Source of the DNA: Phytophthora sp. 'mugwort'
Taxonomy: Eukaryota; Oomycota; Peronosporomycetes; Peronosporales; Peronosporaceae
DNA length: 64,000 bases
Assembly: GCA_033558025.1 (NCBI GenBank)
Contig: JAUCEF010000018.1
Location: 4,402,001-4,466,000 of the forward strand
Direction of reading: 5' to 3'
The position numbers were made by a program, and so were the translations under genes. Below the pieces are notes generated by a model. That model was not told where the DNA came from. It worked only from the letters and a program-made list of their open reading frames with translations, and did not search any database. Positions 11,671 to 23,810 of the stretch are shown piece after piece. Positions within the stretch are counted from its first letter, which is position 1, and each line of letters begins with the position of its first letter.

Positions 11671-12716
11671 TTACTTAGCTTTAGCAATGAGTCGGCGCAC
11701 GATCATCTTGTGCTCCTTGTCGCATACGTAGCACTTTAGCGGCATTAAGTGGGCACTGGCAGCATTTCCTTCGTCGTCAATTTGGCGAGTTGCGGCTTCA
11801 TTGAAGGTATTTCTACTGCGATGATTTTGGGTCCGGGTTCTGCTCTCGAATGTCGAGCCTGATGAGCGGCGAGCAGCGTAGCGCCTCCCGTCCCCGCGTA
11901 GTCGGTAGAGCAGGGTCAAGGCTTTGTAAGCGTCTTTAATCTTGTCGCTGTTTCCGACGTCAACGCTCGATAGTAGAACACGAGCGAGTTCAGGGCAGGA
12001 ATTGCTACACAGCACTTGCAGGAGAAGCAAGCTCTGGTCGCCCTCCATCAAACCTTCGAAACTTCAGATATTCCAAGTAATCACTCCATGTATCTCCACC
12101 TCGTTTGTAGCACTTGATCTGGTCACTTAGTTCCAGCTGAGTTAGTCGACATTTAAGCTCAGATAGTAAGGTGGCTTTTCAACTGTGAAAAACTCATCGA
12201 GTTTCCGTCGTACTTTTGCTTCCACTCAGAGCTCTTCTTGTGGAAGTACCTTAAAGCCTTGCCGTCCAGGAAATTCACGAGCAGGGAGGGCTTTAACTCG
12301 TCCGTCCAGGTTGAGCCGTTGACAAGCGACTCAGTATAGATGGTGTGCTCGTACTCCTTTAGAAAATACTCGAATCCAGCACCGAGGCTTGGGTAGACTT
12401 CTGCTCCGTCAAACTTCCTGCAGTTAACGACCTTGATCTTCGGTTTCTTCGGTGATGGAGGGACAGTGTGCATGCTTATGTCTGATATCGAAGGTCTTGT
12501 TTGCTGGGTTTGGTCCCGTAACGACTGGATTTCGCGTTGTAGGTCCACGATGAGGTCCATAAGCGCGGCCGTGTTCAATGATCCGACGTCATCAGCGGGT
12601 GACGAATGTGGAAATGGTTCCAACCACTGGGGATCGGGCGGGTTAAATGACATCTCGAACATTAGGTCGGGCAGACCTGAAATATCTTCTTGGGCTTGCT
12701 CCAGCGTGCCCGGCAC
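11671..12716 (-). pseudogene. Copia gag remnant
   Basis: The first piece (12716-12159) has an acidic N-terminus, a short coiled-coil-like stretch (LQREIQSLRDQ) and a capsid-like region with FLDGKALRYFHKK, consistent with a copia gag. The second piece (12051-11671) ends with a CYVCDKEH half zinc knuckle. The remainder of the CCHC is lost at the frame change into the protease piece. Frameshifted, not functional. Confidence 0.8.
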
Positions 12717-12984
12717 TCACTTCAAAAGGGTACTGGCCGTGTTTTGAGAGGTTAGGTTATCTGAAGCGGAGTCCTTCCTCAACGGGCCTGGCACTAGTGG
12801 CGGTCGCCTTCCTCGAAGAGCACCGTTAGTTCCAGTGGCTGTCTTCTTCGACGAGCCCTGTTGTTATGGCTGGTCACTTTCCTCGAAGAGCGCCGCTAGC
12901 CTCGAATGGTCGCCTTTTTTGAAGAACACCTTCGGCCTTAAACTGGCACCGTCCTCAAAGCTTCTCCTTGTTGGGCTCAAAACC

Positions 12985-13208
12985 TGTTGCACGATGTAGG
13001 ATGCAGATAGACGTTGAATAGCTTGAGGCTGGTACACTTGAGTAGTAGATGAAAGATTGTAGAATGAATTGAGAATTAAAAAGGAAAGTAAGCCCGCGCG
13101 TGAACGAGCGGCTGTTTCGTAACTCCTCCTACGCCGTTAGTTGCGAAACCTCTGCCGTTGCTTCTTGTGGTGCCGTGCCATTCTCGTCGGTTGGTCCGTT
13201 TTCCAACA
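12985..13208 (-). repeat. 5' LTR of the copia element
   Basis: It has the same length and ends as the 3' copy. On the minus strand the sequence just inside (12984 downwards) reads GGTTTTGAGCCCAAC, which is where a tRNA primer-binding site should lie. I could not match it confidently to a specific tRNA. Confidence 0.9.
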
Positions 13209-14400
13209 TGATTGTCGTGCGGGAACTCCGTTCTAGCTGCGTTGCTTTCTCCCTGCTATTTAAGTTCCTACAGAGGAAGCAGGCCCCTCATGCTCGATAA
13301 GTGTTTTGCAGATGTGCTTAAAGTGTACCTTGACATTTACACTCGTATTACCTGGTTAATGAAGGGATTAACGACGGCAAGGTCTCTAACCCCAGGGCCA
13401 GCGTGCCCAAGGAGACAGCGCTCGACTAATTGGACAGCAGACGAGGTACATAAATTGTTTATAAGAGCGACTACGGCTTGGTCTAATCCGGCTATTGCAT
13501 TTACATGCAATTAGTTGCTGCAGCTTCGCTTTCAGACAAAGAACACCTCCGCAGGCTTTCTTACGCAGAGCAACAAAGACGACGAAAAGAACAATCGGAC
13601 GGCGGTGGCAGCTAGACTACGCACTTCGTGGGACTAGGAGGCGTGTCGCCTGGCGATCAAGACTCTCATCACATACTGCAAAGTAGTATATGGGCTGTTA
13701 TCGCAATTTGCACGTTGCGTTGCAAAACCTGTTTATTGCTTATACAGAAAATCATGGAAGAACACATACGTACCGGCAATAATACAAAGAACTGTATCGC
13801 TTACCCGGCATACTGGAATACAATGCTGGAATGTTTGGGACCGTTTTTCAGTGGTCTTTACGGTAACGCTATCGCTGATAACGAGAGACACCTCGCGACG
13901 GTTTGCTCCTTAGCGGCCATTGAAGAATCTATCGCCGGATTTGATACTGATGTTGAAGAGCAAGGGGGTCTGACCAAGCCGAGGTCGTGGCGTGCGGTGT
14001 TCAGGATGGTGATATATCGCATCCGAGCACAGCGTCACTACGGGGAGATCAGATCGGGTAGTTGTCCACAGAACCGCCAAGCGGTTTCGCCTTTACTCCC
14101 CGGTCAAGGAGACCCCAATGAACAGATAAAAAAAGACGCTGATCTATCAACGTTGGCGTTTTGATGTCGATACTGGTGAATCATTTTTGTGGGAAAGCCA
14201 CCAACCCAGGATAGCAGCAAGATAGCGTCCGTTTAGGCGGAATTGGCGTGGTTACGCCAACATGTGGTTGGAGTAGGGGATCGTGTTGCAGAAATGGAGG
14301 GAAAATTCGATGCAGTATCCGACAAGATTGTAGTATCCGTGGCGAAAGCAGTGCTGGGACTATTACTCTTTGCTTATGCCAAAGTAAGTAGAGGATTCGT
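13209..14400. other. Unclassified region with possible Myb/SANT-like remnant
   Basis: On the plus strand around 13410-13480 there is a short peptide with NWTADEVHKLF, reminiscent of the start of Myb/SANT-like DNA-binding domains used by PIF/Harbinger elements. A frame at 13628-14164 (GTG start; first internal ATG near 13754) has no recognised domain. Because a Harbinger transposase remnant lies immediately to the right on the opposite strand, both may belong to one decayed element. That link is inference. Confidence 0.3.
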
Positions 14401-14401
14401 A

Positions 14402-14822
14402 TTAAATGATCACTTCTTCCACTAACTTGCTAACTATGTCGTTACGTTTTTCCTGCTCCGCTAGCAGTTCTTCATCCGCGTCCTCCTCGACTTGAAATAC
14501 CTCCCGGTCTCCGGCAACGTCGTCGTGTAGAACCCGTATCGTACAGCATGTTGTTGTCATTTTGTTGTCATTTTCGCTTCCATCCAGGGTAGCCAACTCA
14601 GCTAGCGTGTTTCGGTCGTTGTAAGTGCGAAGTTATGCAACGTGTAATAATGCTTACGTCTTCTACGTCGCTGTTCATGTCGATTTCTCGTCGTAAAATC
14701 TGGAAACGGCCTTTTAGCTCACCAAATGCCATCTCAACAGGGATGCGGGTTCTTGAGTGCATCTTGTTGAGCTTGTTGATTACCGGATTTTGGCGCTGCT
14801 CGTGCGCAAAGGGTGTTAACAT
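14402..14822 (-). pseudogene. PIF/Harbinger-type transposase C-terminal fragment
   Basis: The frame at 14822-14598 contains HSRTRIPVEMAFGELKGRFQ, matching the conserved last catalytic block (the Glu-bearing helix) of Harbinger DDE nucleases, followed by a short C-terminal helix. A second frame (14596-14402) continues with an acidic tail. The N-terminal and first catalytic blocks are not present, so only a fragment survives. Confidence 0.65.
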
Positions 14823-15166
14823 ACAGATGATGGCGTCGTTTACGGTTTTACTAGCTTCCTCGCGTTGTTTGCATTCGTTTAGTTGTCCCTAACTCACTGA
14901 AGACGGCATCCTCTTTTCCGAAGCATACCCTGACAGAGACGGCATATGTTCATTGAATTTGGTATGGCGCGAAATCCGCAAAACGAAGGTAGCTCAAGGA
15001 GGGAAATCGACACACAATCTGATTGGCTCATTCAAAACTTTCTCACCTACCAACTCGCAATACGATTGGTGAGATTGGGCGTCGGATCTTTGCAACTTTG
15101 CTGTAATTTCTGGATAGCGAGCCATTCTCCAGATATCCTAGCAAAGCTCATTCATGCCCCGACGGA

Positions 15167-17819
15167 ATGGATCTCGACGACGATAGCGTTGACTTCAAGC
15201 AAGTACTCAGCTTTCTCAAAAAGGAGGGATGGAAGTCTGCTCCGTCACGTGGTCTGAACTACGGGTAAGTGGTATCTACACGAGCTTACGAGGGGGCCTG
15301 CACTAACTGCATGTGCGGTAGCTCACAAACCATCTCCCCGTCCAACGCATGAGGGCCCTGCACAACACGGGCGATTTGATTACGCGCACGGCTGGATCCG
15401 AATCTGATGGGGGCTGCAGGTGATTGCTGTTTGAATTCAGACGATAAAGCTATCGACGATGCGAATAACGATGTATTCGACGACAGAGGAAACTCTTGTG
15501 AAGACGATGAGAGAGCCGCGACGGAGCACGCCATCATACCGCTGCGAGTTGCAGACAATGAATCGAAGTCTGACAGTGATGAAGACGCCCTGCAAGTGGC
15601 GAGTAACATGGATTTGATTGACAGCGATAGCAGCGAGGAGTCGGATAGTCAAAGCAGCGAGCTATCAGATGATGGCGAGCCTTCTGAGTATGAACTTCCT
15701 GCACGTTTGACAACACCACACCCTGAAATTGTGAGCCGCTTTCAAGGTATCAATTACGCGGAAATTATGATGTAGTACTTCGCTATGATATACTAATTGT
15801 TTTTTATGTTCTTTGAGTGCTCGACAGTGTTTGGTAAAGCGGAGCTTAGTGCAATGAAGGAACACGGGTGGAAAATGTGCCGGCAAAACGCTGTACGTCC
15901 TGTTGAAGTGGAGCATGCCATAGATGATATCTACGACGACTACTACGGACCCAGTGATGGCATTATGACTTGTAAGGATAACCCACTGGAACTGTTCATG
16001 TATTTCTTGCCACGCCGATTTTGGCAGCATGTTGCATCCGCCACGCATACATACTGGGAAAAAACGCTTGCAGATCGCGTGGAGAAGATCTATCAGAGCC
16101 AACGATGACCTGGTAGCCCACAGGCGCCGCAATCAAGAGAGAAATTCGAGAAAGGATTCATAGATTCACCAAAATCCAGCCGGTGAGCTACTACATTGGG
16201 TTGGACTTCTTGTTGCTCGTGTGATTGCTCCGTAAAAGCGCATCGCAGATCAATGGAAACGCGCTGAGCGTGGAGTTATTCCTTGTGGCACTTTTGGAGA
16301 TGTGATGTCGCGCGATCGCTTCAAGAGTGTGACACGGTGTCTTCATTTCGCTCACAATAGAGACCCCAATGCTGCGCTTCATCGGGCCTGGAAGATATGC
16401 CCGGTGTTAGCTACACCGGAGAGAACGTTCAAAGCCGGATACATTCTCAGCTCGAAGATATTTATCGACGAAGGGATGCTCCTCTCTCGAAATCGTCTCA
16501 ACCCCACGAGGACATACATCAAAGATAAGCCGCACAAGTGGGGCTCAAGTGCGTTCTCACGTGCTGTGATACTGTGCCAGGTACTGTATTGCATGCCTTG
16601 TAAATGTGTCGTTATAACTACTAATGTCTGTGTGATATATACAGGGCGGAACTTGATGTTGGAAAGAAAAGTCAGTCAATAGGTAATGCTGCAGCTAATG
16701 ACAACAAGAATGGTCCAGCAGCGTACTCCGAAACCTGTGCATATTCGAAGGTAAACCGTACGAAGGAAGGCGCATTGTTGTTGCTGACAGGTGTTATACC
16801 TCAATACCACTCACACAGCAGCTGTGAAAGATGGGTTTTAACTACTGTGGCACAATCAAATCAAATAGGCAAGATGGTGTCAAAAAGTGCAGTTCGACGT
16901 CAAGAAGCCACCGGCTAGCGTTCGGAGAGGAATGTTCAAGATGGCTACGGCGAAGAGTGATCCAGGCTTGGTTGCCTTAGGATGGGTTGATAACCGACCT
17001 GTTTATTTTTTGGCTTCGGACATGAGCACTGACATTGCAACAATCGAGAGGAGAGAGAAAGACGGATCGACATCGAAAGTGAATTGCCCCAAATTGGTGT
17101 TGGAGTACCAGACATACATGAAGGCGTTGATAAGCATGATCAGCTGCGGCTGCAACCCTCCCCTCCCTACTCGCTTCAGTTGAGTACAAAGTAAGTGTGC
17201 ATTATCCTGCCTGATCCAAACGGTCCGTCTTACTGACATTTGCTTTGGCTTGAAATGTTGCTGCTGTGTAGGCTGCAAAAATACTACCATTCCCTTTGCC
17301 TAGGACTTCTAGACATGGCGATTGTCAACGCATACATTGTACAGTGCTGGGTATTTGAGAAGAAGACTCGGCAAAAGCGATCAACGCATTTCGAGTTTAT
17401 GTCCAGGCTGCACGAGCAGCTCATCCAAGTTGTGGAGAGTGACTTCACGTCAACGACACCATGGCAATCCGCTCGTCTAACCTCATCAACAGCATGCAGT
17501 CTTACGCCACGACAGGAGCACGAGCTGGTTCAGGTCATCGACACACGCATCAACAACGGGGTGGAGCGTCTGAGGCAGCGTCAGTGCCGAGTGTGCGCTG
17601 TGCTTGCGCACGAAAAAGGAAACTCCGGGAACGACAACCTGGTACTGTCCGAAGTGCTCCGCGCATCAAAGAGGACTCTACTTCATGTGCAACAAGATCC
17701 GCAACCATTCTTCAAATCCTCGACTGCTGTGTTCACAGATCTACCAATTTGTTGGGAACAACGGAAAGTTTGCTCCATCTAATGCGAGCATGCGAGACCG
17801 AAAGCTACGAAAGGCATAA
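15167..17819 (+). pseudogene. piggyBac-like transposase, nearly complete but frameshifted
   Basis: The gene begins with ATG at 15167 (MDLDDDSVDFKQVLSF...) and a short exon ending at a GTAAGT donor near 15269. A highly acidic Ser/Asp/Glu region follows (15407-15775). Catalytic blocks of the DDE_Tnp_1_7 family are seen in order: first Asp in IFIDEGMLLSRNRLNPTR with KDKPHKWG (about 16460-16545); second Asp in VVADRCYTSIPLTQQL (about 16775-16820); third Asp in GVDKHDQLRLQ (about 17125-17160). AIVNAYIV and LHEQL follow near 17310-17420, and a Cys-rich zinc-binding C-terminus (CRVC...CPKC) ends at 17819. Some gaps can be introns, but the step from YMKA to GVDKHDQ changes frame within an otherwise continuous conserved block. 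This marks a real frameshift. Confidence 0.8.
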
Positions 17820-18181
17820 ATATAGAGGACAATCAAATGCTGCTGTTAGTTGATAGGCTCTTGTGGTAGTGATATCGAAACAACTATAACATGACCTACG
17901 CCAGCTCGTCGTTTGGGTTTCTCTGATGTACGTTAGCGGCGTCCTCCTGCGGCTGATGAGCAAGTACTTGATGCTTTCCGCTCAACTTTCTCGATAGTGG
18001 TACGATAGGATTACTTATGGTTTCTTGCGAGGAAAATAGCTGGGGAAGTCCCCAACAAAGCGAACAGAGAATAGGCAAACTTGACTTGATTTGACTATCC
18101 GATACTCAGCTCCATACAAAAAATCCTATCCGGGAAGGTTTATTAACCCTTCCCTGTCAGGGACCGTCTTCAAAGAGTTAA

Positions 18182-19140
18182 GTACTAGGGCAAACCGATT
18201 TGGCATGAATCAATAAGCGTATCTAGGTAACACTGATCGATCTGATCCCAGCACTTCAAGATGACCCTTGTGAGCTCCTGAGTCGAGTGGTACTGGTGGA
18301 CTAACCATGAGAGCTTCCCCCCACCGGACCTCAACCCATTGACGTCCGGTGATAACGCTGGCCATGTAAAACAGCAAATCTTTGGTCGTTGAGCTAGTCC
18401 TATGTGTAATGCGACGAATGGATAGAGCAGTTGTCCTGCTGAAAGAGGCACGCACGGCGATAATTCTTGCTAATGAAGGGTAGCAAGGGCTTCTCCAACA
18501 TCTCTACATATTTCACACTGTTCTGGGTGCCAGTTAGAATAGCTAGCTTCGACTTATCTTTAGACGAGAAACTCTCCACACCACGACCGATCCTCCGCCT
18601 GAATAACGCTTCGCTCTTCAGTACGTAGATCATGCCAGTAATACTCCTATCCGTCTGGGTCGTCGAGATTAAACTTTTTTTCCTCACTGAAGACGATAGT
18701 CTTCCATTGTTCCGTCCAGCGATCTCTGGGGAACGCCCAGTCAGCTCGAGCAAGTCTGTGACTGTGTTTTAGGGCAGGCATCTGCTTCCGCTTCTAGTTT
18801 TCACTGTAGGAGTGTTGTGGGAGATCTCACGGACTCGCCGAGCGCTGATAGGCAGATCCAGCGACGTTTCAGTTGCGCAGAGCTGTACTTACCCGTAGCA
18901 GCGCGGAGCAACCTCCGTGAGGTTGTAGGTGTCATGTTTGATGGCCTTCCATGACGCTCCTTAGTATTATACCCGCTCGGACTGGGCAGGAACTGATGTA
19001 TATCAGCATTTAGACCGGTTAAGGCGCGTTGCTATCGCCTGAAGGCTGTATCCAAGCTCTTGAAGGGCTAGCATCTGACCCTACTCATGGTCTGTAAACG
19101 ATGTTCCTCTTGGCATCGCCCTAGATGCAAATAAGCGCTG
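18182..19140 (-). pseudogene. Tc1/mariner transposase remnant
   Basis: The minus strand shows the N-terminal helix-turn-helix region (LALQELGYSLQAIA, about 19080-19030) and RRLLRAATGKYSSAQLK further on. The catalytic region contains ILTGTQNSVKYVEMLEKPLLPFI and FQQDNCSIHSSH (18560-18400), the second-Asp block of Tc1 family enzymes. The C-terminal block with SPDVNGL and the ELTRVI...CWDQI...YLDTLI helices is at 18370-18190. In the usual third-acid motif (SPDLNPIENLW type) the residues after Asn are altered. Many frameshifts and stops; inactive. Confidence 0.8.
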
Positions 19141-19659
19141 CGAAGGGTAGAGTCGCCTGCTAGACCACCTGTTAAGACACATATAAAATGTTAGATACAA
19201 ACAACGCGAGGAAGCAAGTAAAATACGTATTAGACGCCATCGTCTGTATACTTTTTGCCACACCCATCCCAAAAGGCGGAATGTTTTGCTGCTCGGACAA
19301 TGCGCAGCCGATTTTCAAATGGAGACCACCATTCGAACCATCCTGATGTCCTGAGTCCATTGGCCAGTTTTCAGCGTGTAGCGCTATCCTATTCGTCAAC
19401 AGTATAAAAAGTATACCGTCCGTATAATTTCCGCCTGCACTGTACCAGACGGTAGCCAGGGTGCCCTAGATTAACTTTATTCTGACTTTAATAGTCAGAA
19501 AAACTTTAATTTAAAAATATATCTTCCAATAGAAAGCATCCATCTTAACATGTAAGAAAAGTGTAGGTTAAAATAACTTCCCTATTCAAATTCTCGTCTC
19601 CCTACTTTTTAACAAGTTAGTTTACGTACGAAAAGACACTTCGGATCTGTCCAGTTAGA
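19141..19659. other. Intergenic, AT-rich, short inverted repeat
   Basis: An 11-bp inverted repeat, gtatacttttt at 19246-19256 and aaaaagtatac at 19406-19416, lies just upstream of the Tc1 remnant and could be part of a terminal repeat; the matching opposite end was not found. The stretch 19480-19620 is AT-rich and probably includes the promoter of the following ankyrin gene. Confidence 0.3.
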
Positions 19660-21037
19660 ATGGTGGGTAGTCCGGTTCGTACAGCCAAAGGTGTTCCTCG
19701 ATACCCTCCGTGGTTACAGAAGGCTTTGAAGGTAAAGGAGATGACGGAGCAGTTTTGGATCAAGCAGCAGCAGGTGGTCGAAGCTAATACGAACCAAAAA
19801 CAGCAGCGACCAAAGTGGAGAGCTCCGGATCTCGCGTCAACAGCCCAAGCAGCAGCATCCAAACAAACTGCAGAACGTCACAAGAAAGTCGAGTCTTTCG
19901 TCAACATCTGGGCCAGCATTGCAGCCGACGACGTTCAGGCAGTCAAGACGTTCCTCGAGGAGGACCGACGCCGGTTCTTCGTACGGAAAGATTATCTCAA
20001 GGGGTTTGGAGGCGGCGAATCTCTCGTACATGAGGCGAGTTACCTGGGGTCGTTGAAGGTCGTCCGCTTCTTGGTCACCTTCATGCAAACTCACTTTACA
20101 CCGGAGATTTGTGTCGAGGCTGTGAATGCTGTCGACTCTCATTACAGTCTCACGACGCCTCTTATTGCAGCGTGTAGGAACTCGCTTGGAGCCATTGCCA
20201 ATCGTGTGGAGATACTAAAACTTCTGGTAGAAGCTGGAGGGGACACTGCACACCGCGACTCGCATGGCGATAACGTTCTGCACTGGTGCGCTCGAAACTC
20301 GCAGGTTTTGCTGCTGCGCTACCTCTTAAAGCACACGGACGCTGTTGTCGCTCGGACGGCGGAAAACTACAAGCGACAGACGGTAAGTTCCGATTGTAAA
20401 CGATATCGGGAGCGTTGTACTTGACCTGTAACGGCTTGGAATTGTGCAGCCTCTCGATATTGCCAAGGTGCAGCTCGGTCGCACTCGCTGTCTGTCGACT
20501 CTGACTTGTCTTGAGCTCTTTCTGGCCGTGAATCCTACCTGCAATCTGCGACTGAAGATGCTAAGTATCCGTCGCAACGAGGACCTCATCCGGGCTCGGG
20601 AGTCTGCACAAGTCCATGAACAACTCGCTGCTGTAATGGAGATGTCCGAGCTGATGGTCCCAAAGGCTGAAAACCTGTGGCGAGAGACGCTCGAGGTCGC
20701 GGAAAAGCGCCGCAAAGCTGAAGAGCAGCGACACGTGGGCGCACAAGTGAAGGCAGCAGCAGCTGCCGCTCGCGAGTGGCTGGAGTCGAAAGATGGCAAA
20801 CTCTTCGTGAAGAAGCAGATCCCGCTGGCGACGGCCGACATCAAGCAGGCCGTGCACACTGGCAAGATGCCCAAGCCCAAGGACTTGAAGGCTGCAGCCA
20901 AGCAGCGCGTGCAAGACCTTTATTGCGTCGAAAAGGAGCAGAGCGTCAAGAAATCAGCCACTGAGTCCTTTGTGGCTCATCATCCGCCATACCCTCGGGA
21001 TCGCGTCACGGAACTGCGACGCTTGTTGCAATTGTAG
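19660..21037 (+). CDS. Ankyrin-repeat protein, about 436 aa, two exons
   Basis: Exon 1 is 19660-20382 and exon 2 is 20450-21037. The 67-bp intron has a GTAAGT donor and CAG acceptor and keeps phase 0. The join restores the ankyrin signature: the residues after KRQT continue as PLDIA. Ankyrin repeats lie at about residues 85-255 (SLVHEASYLGSLKVVRFLV, TPLIAAC...VEILKLLVEAGGD, NVLHWCARNSQVLLLRYLL). The C-terminal third is Lys/Glu/Ala-rich and predicted helical. Ankyrin repeats mediate protein-protein contacts; the partner and role are unknown. It is the first intact gene after the transposon block. Domain call is firm, function is open. Confidence 0.88.
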
Positions 21038-21177
21038 CCATTTCGACAACTTCAACTTAACCAATAGTCAAAATCAGTTTAAATTTGTAGAAATTTTTCG
21101 CGTCGCTTCAATAGTATAACGACCCCCAAGTGGTCGTGTTATTTCGCAATTCTTCTCTTACTTGAGGCTTCGGCATC

Positions 21178-23652
21178 ATGATGAAAGCTACTGCAAATGA
21201 CGTAGGATGGGAGGGGACTAAGCCACAGGTATGGTAGCACGTATATGTTGTTAATAAAAAGCTTCTTGTCTACCAACACGATCATCGTCTACTGTACAGG
21301 GTGTGACCAAGGCGAAGGCAGAGTCCAAAGTATGCGCTGGTACACTAGCAACTTTGTCCATACCGTTGACATCACTTGTTGTGTGTCTGGCACTATAGAC
21401 TTCGTCCATTCCGTCACGATTCCAAACTCCGACAGATGAAAGACGAACGTACGAGAGTTTCTACTTAGTACCTTGTAGTCACCTTTTGACTTTGTCGTGT
21501 ACAGTGCCTCTCACCCTGGAGATGCCGAAGATAAAGCGGTGCATGTTGAGAGTGTGAAAGAGTCCAAGCTCAAGCAGCCAGAAGTCAAGATCTTGGATCG
21601 TCACCGTCCAGCAACTTCGTCGATGGCAGCAGAAACGACGTCGTGTGTCGCTAGAGCTGAAAGCAAAATGGATCACCCCGGGGATACATCGCTGCACACA
21701 GCACGGAGCGTACAGTCTCTCGCTAACGATATGCGACGCATTCGATCGATGCGGACGGATCCTGACGAAGTTGCAGCGGAAGAAGAAAGTCGGAAGCCCA
21801 ACATCGCAGAGAAGAAGAGTGAAGGGCGGCTGGCACCTGGTGGACGTCCACGACCGGCTCAGATCAAGCTGGAGATTGCTGATCTTGAGATAACTGTCGA
21901 TTGTCCTCCTCCTGGTCGTCAAGCGACGAAAAGTCCCAAACTTTCGGGTCCAAACGGCTTTGGATCGAGATCCGGCACGTCGACGTCACCAACTGTGTCG
22001 TCCACAGGCAAGAAAGGCATCCAGCGCAACTTTGTTCAAGGACTTGGCACAGATTTTCAGTTAGATCTTCACACTGGCAGCACCGATCGTTTGGAACGCT
22101 CGTACGACTTGTCTGCGTCGGGAACTTTTGACGCTCTAGGCTTCCAAATCAAACAGACTGGGCTGACGCGGTCACCTGATCGAGATTTGGATGGTCCTTC
22201 GAGTACGCAGTCGGACAAGCGACAGCAGCCATCGAATACCAAGAAACACTTGGTCAAGCTGGGCGTGTTGGGACGTGGCGCTAGCGGTGTCGTACACAAG
22301 GCTCTTCACGTTCCGTCGCTTATGCTCGTGGCCGTCAAAGTCATTCCTGTCTTTGAGCACGAAAAGCGACATCAACTCATTGCCGAGCTCAAAGCTCTGT
22401 ACAATAACCTCTCGACCTTACCCGATGCTGAAGCGTCCGAGACGACGCGACAAAGTGTGGCGTGTCCAGAGCTGGTTTGTCTGTATGACGCCTTCATGAA
22501 CCCCAATGAAGGGAATGTTTCCATTGTGGTCGAGTACATGGACGGCGGTTCACTGCAAGACATTGTAGAGACTGGAGGATGTACCAGCGAAGTGGTTCTA
22601 GCCAACATCTCATTCCGCGTCCTTAAAGGCCTCGCATTTCTTCACAGTACGCACCAACTTCACCGTGACATTAAGCCCAGCAATCTGCTTATCAATCATT
22701 TCGGTGACGTTAAAGTCTCCGACTTTGGGATTGTTCGTGAGATGGAGAATTCGATGGCGAAAGCGACGACGTTCGTGGGAACACTCACCTACATGTCCCC
22801 AGAGCGAATTGCCAGCGAGGTAAGAAAGCGCTTATCTTCTGTCATGACTATTCGTGCTTTGTTCGCTCAGATCCACTCGTGTTTCATCTTCTTGGTAGGA
22901 ATACTCGTACAAGTCGGACGTGTGGTCTTTTGGTCTCTCCATCATGACTTGTGCTCTTGGGAAGTTCCCATACTCGTCGCGAGGTGGGTACTGGGAACTA
23001 CTGCACATGATCCGCAACGAACCGGTACGGATTGTAACGAGAAGTGCACTTCTTGTGCTAGTAAAAAGCTGACAAATGTCTTTGCTAGCCTCCTCGACTA
23101 CCTGAAGGCGAATTCTCGGAGGTATTTTGCGATTTCTTGGACAAGTGTCTCAAGAAGGACCAGACAGAGCGATGGAGCGTGAAGCAGCTACTCAAGCACG
23201 ACTTCATCCAGCGATACTGTGGTGACCAGGCCGCGACACCAAGTCCAGGTAGCAGGAGAGGGACCGATGACGACGCGAAAAATGGTGACGATGAGAGCAA
23301 AGAACAAGCCGAGGTGGACGAAATCGTGCAGAAGGTGGTTGAACACTACTTCAAAGATGCCAAAGAGCTCATCAACGAGCACGGATACTCACTGGACGAC
23401 ATTGTGACTTGGATTCAGCTTCTGCCTGCCATGCAGAAAGTGTAAGTTAGCAAAACTCTCCATAGTTTTTCGTATGTAAGTTCTAACTCGCACTTGATAA
23501 ACTCTGATCTCGCCTGTAGCAAACTGTCTCGATTCGCAGAGCAGATCGGTGCTAGTCCTTCACTCGTGTGCGCGAAATTCCAAGAGGCTATGAACGGTCT
23601 GCTGAACGATATCGAGGGGACGTACTTTGACGACGCCAAGCAGTCCAAGTAA
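21178..23652 (+). CDS. MAP kinase kinase-like (STE7-type) protein kinase, about 677 aa, six exons
   Basis: Proposed exons are 21178-21228, 21300-21329, 21479-22819, 22899-23024, 23089-23441 and 23520-23652. The last four are well supported by domain continuity; the two small 5' exons fit splice sites and phase but are less certain (otherwise the first in-frame ATG is near 21623). A long Ser/Thr-rich N-terminus of about 280 residues precedes the kinase domain. Visible catalytic elements are the Gly loop GRGASG, VAVK Lys314, HRDIKPSN Asp424, DFG Asp442 and YMSPER. The activation loop SMAKATTFVGT fits the S/T-x5-S/T spacing known for plant-type MAPKKs. An unusual C-terminal extension of about 130 residues follows. 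It would phosphorylate a MAP kinase on Thr and Tyr. The gene ends 158 bp from the convergent histidine-kinase gene. Confidence 0.85.
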
Positions 23653-23810
23653 CCAACTCCCGAACTTAAGACGCGATCACTGATACCAAGCTGTCAAATC
23701 AATTATAAGTTACATTTTCTGCGGCGCAATGAAGGCGACGGCGTTCTCTCGATACTCTCCGGGCCTTCACTGCTTCATTAAAAAAAAGCAAAAATACCAC
23801 CACACACGGC

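Larger units (their letters stand above)
8180..13208 (-). mobile_element. Ty1/copia retrotransposon, full length but frameshifted, with LTRs
   Basis: Two direct 224-bp repeats (8180-8403 and 12985-13208) bound the element. Each begins TGTTG and ends CAACA, the TG...CA form of LTRs. By eye they differ at 7 positions, about 97 percent identity. The flanks read tgatc (8175-8179) and tgatt (13209-13213), a 4-of-5 match fitting a 5-bp target-site duplication with one later change. Inside, on the minus strand, the order is gag, protease, integrase, reverse transcriptase, RNase H, which is the copia order (integrase before RT). The coding region is split over at least seven frames, so this copy is dead, although the LTRs indicate a fairly recent insertion. 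Confidence 0.92.
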
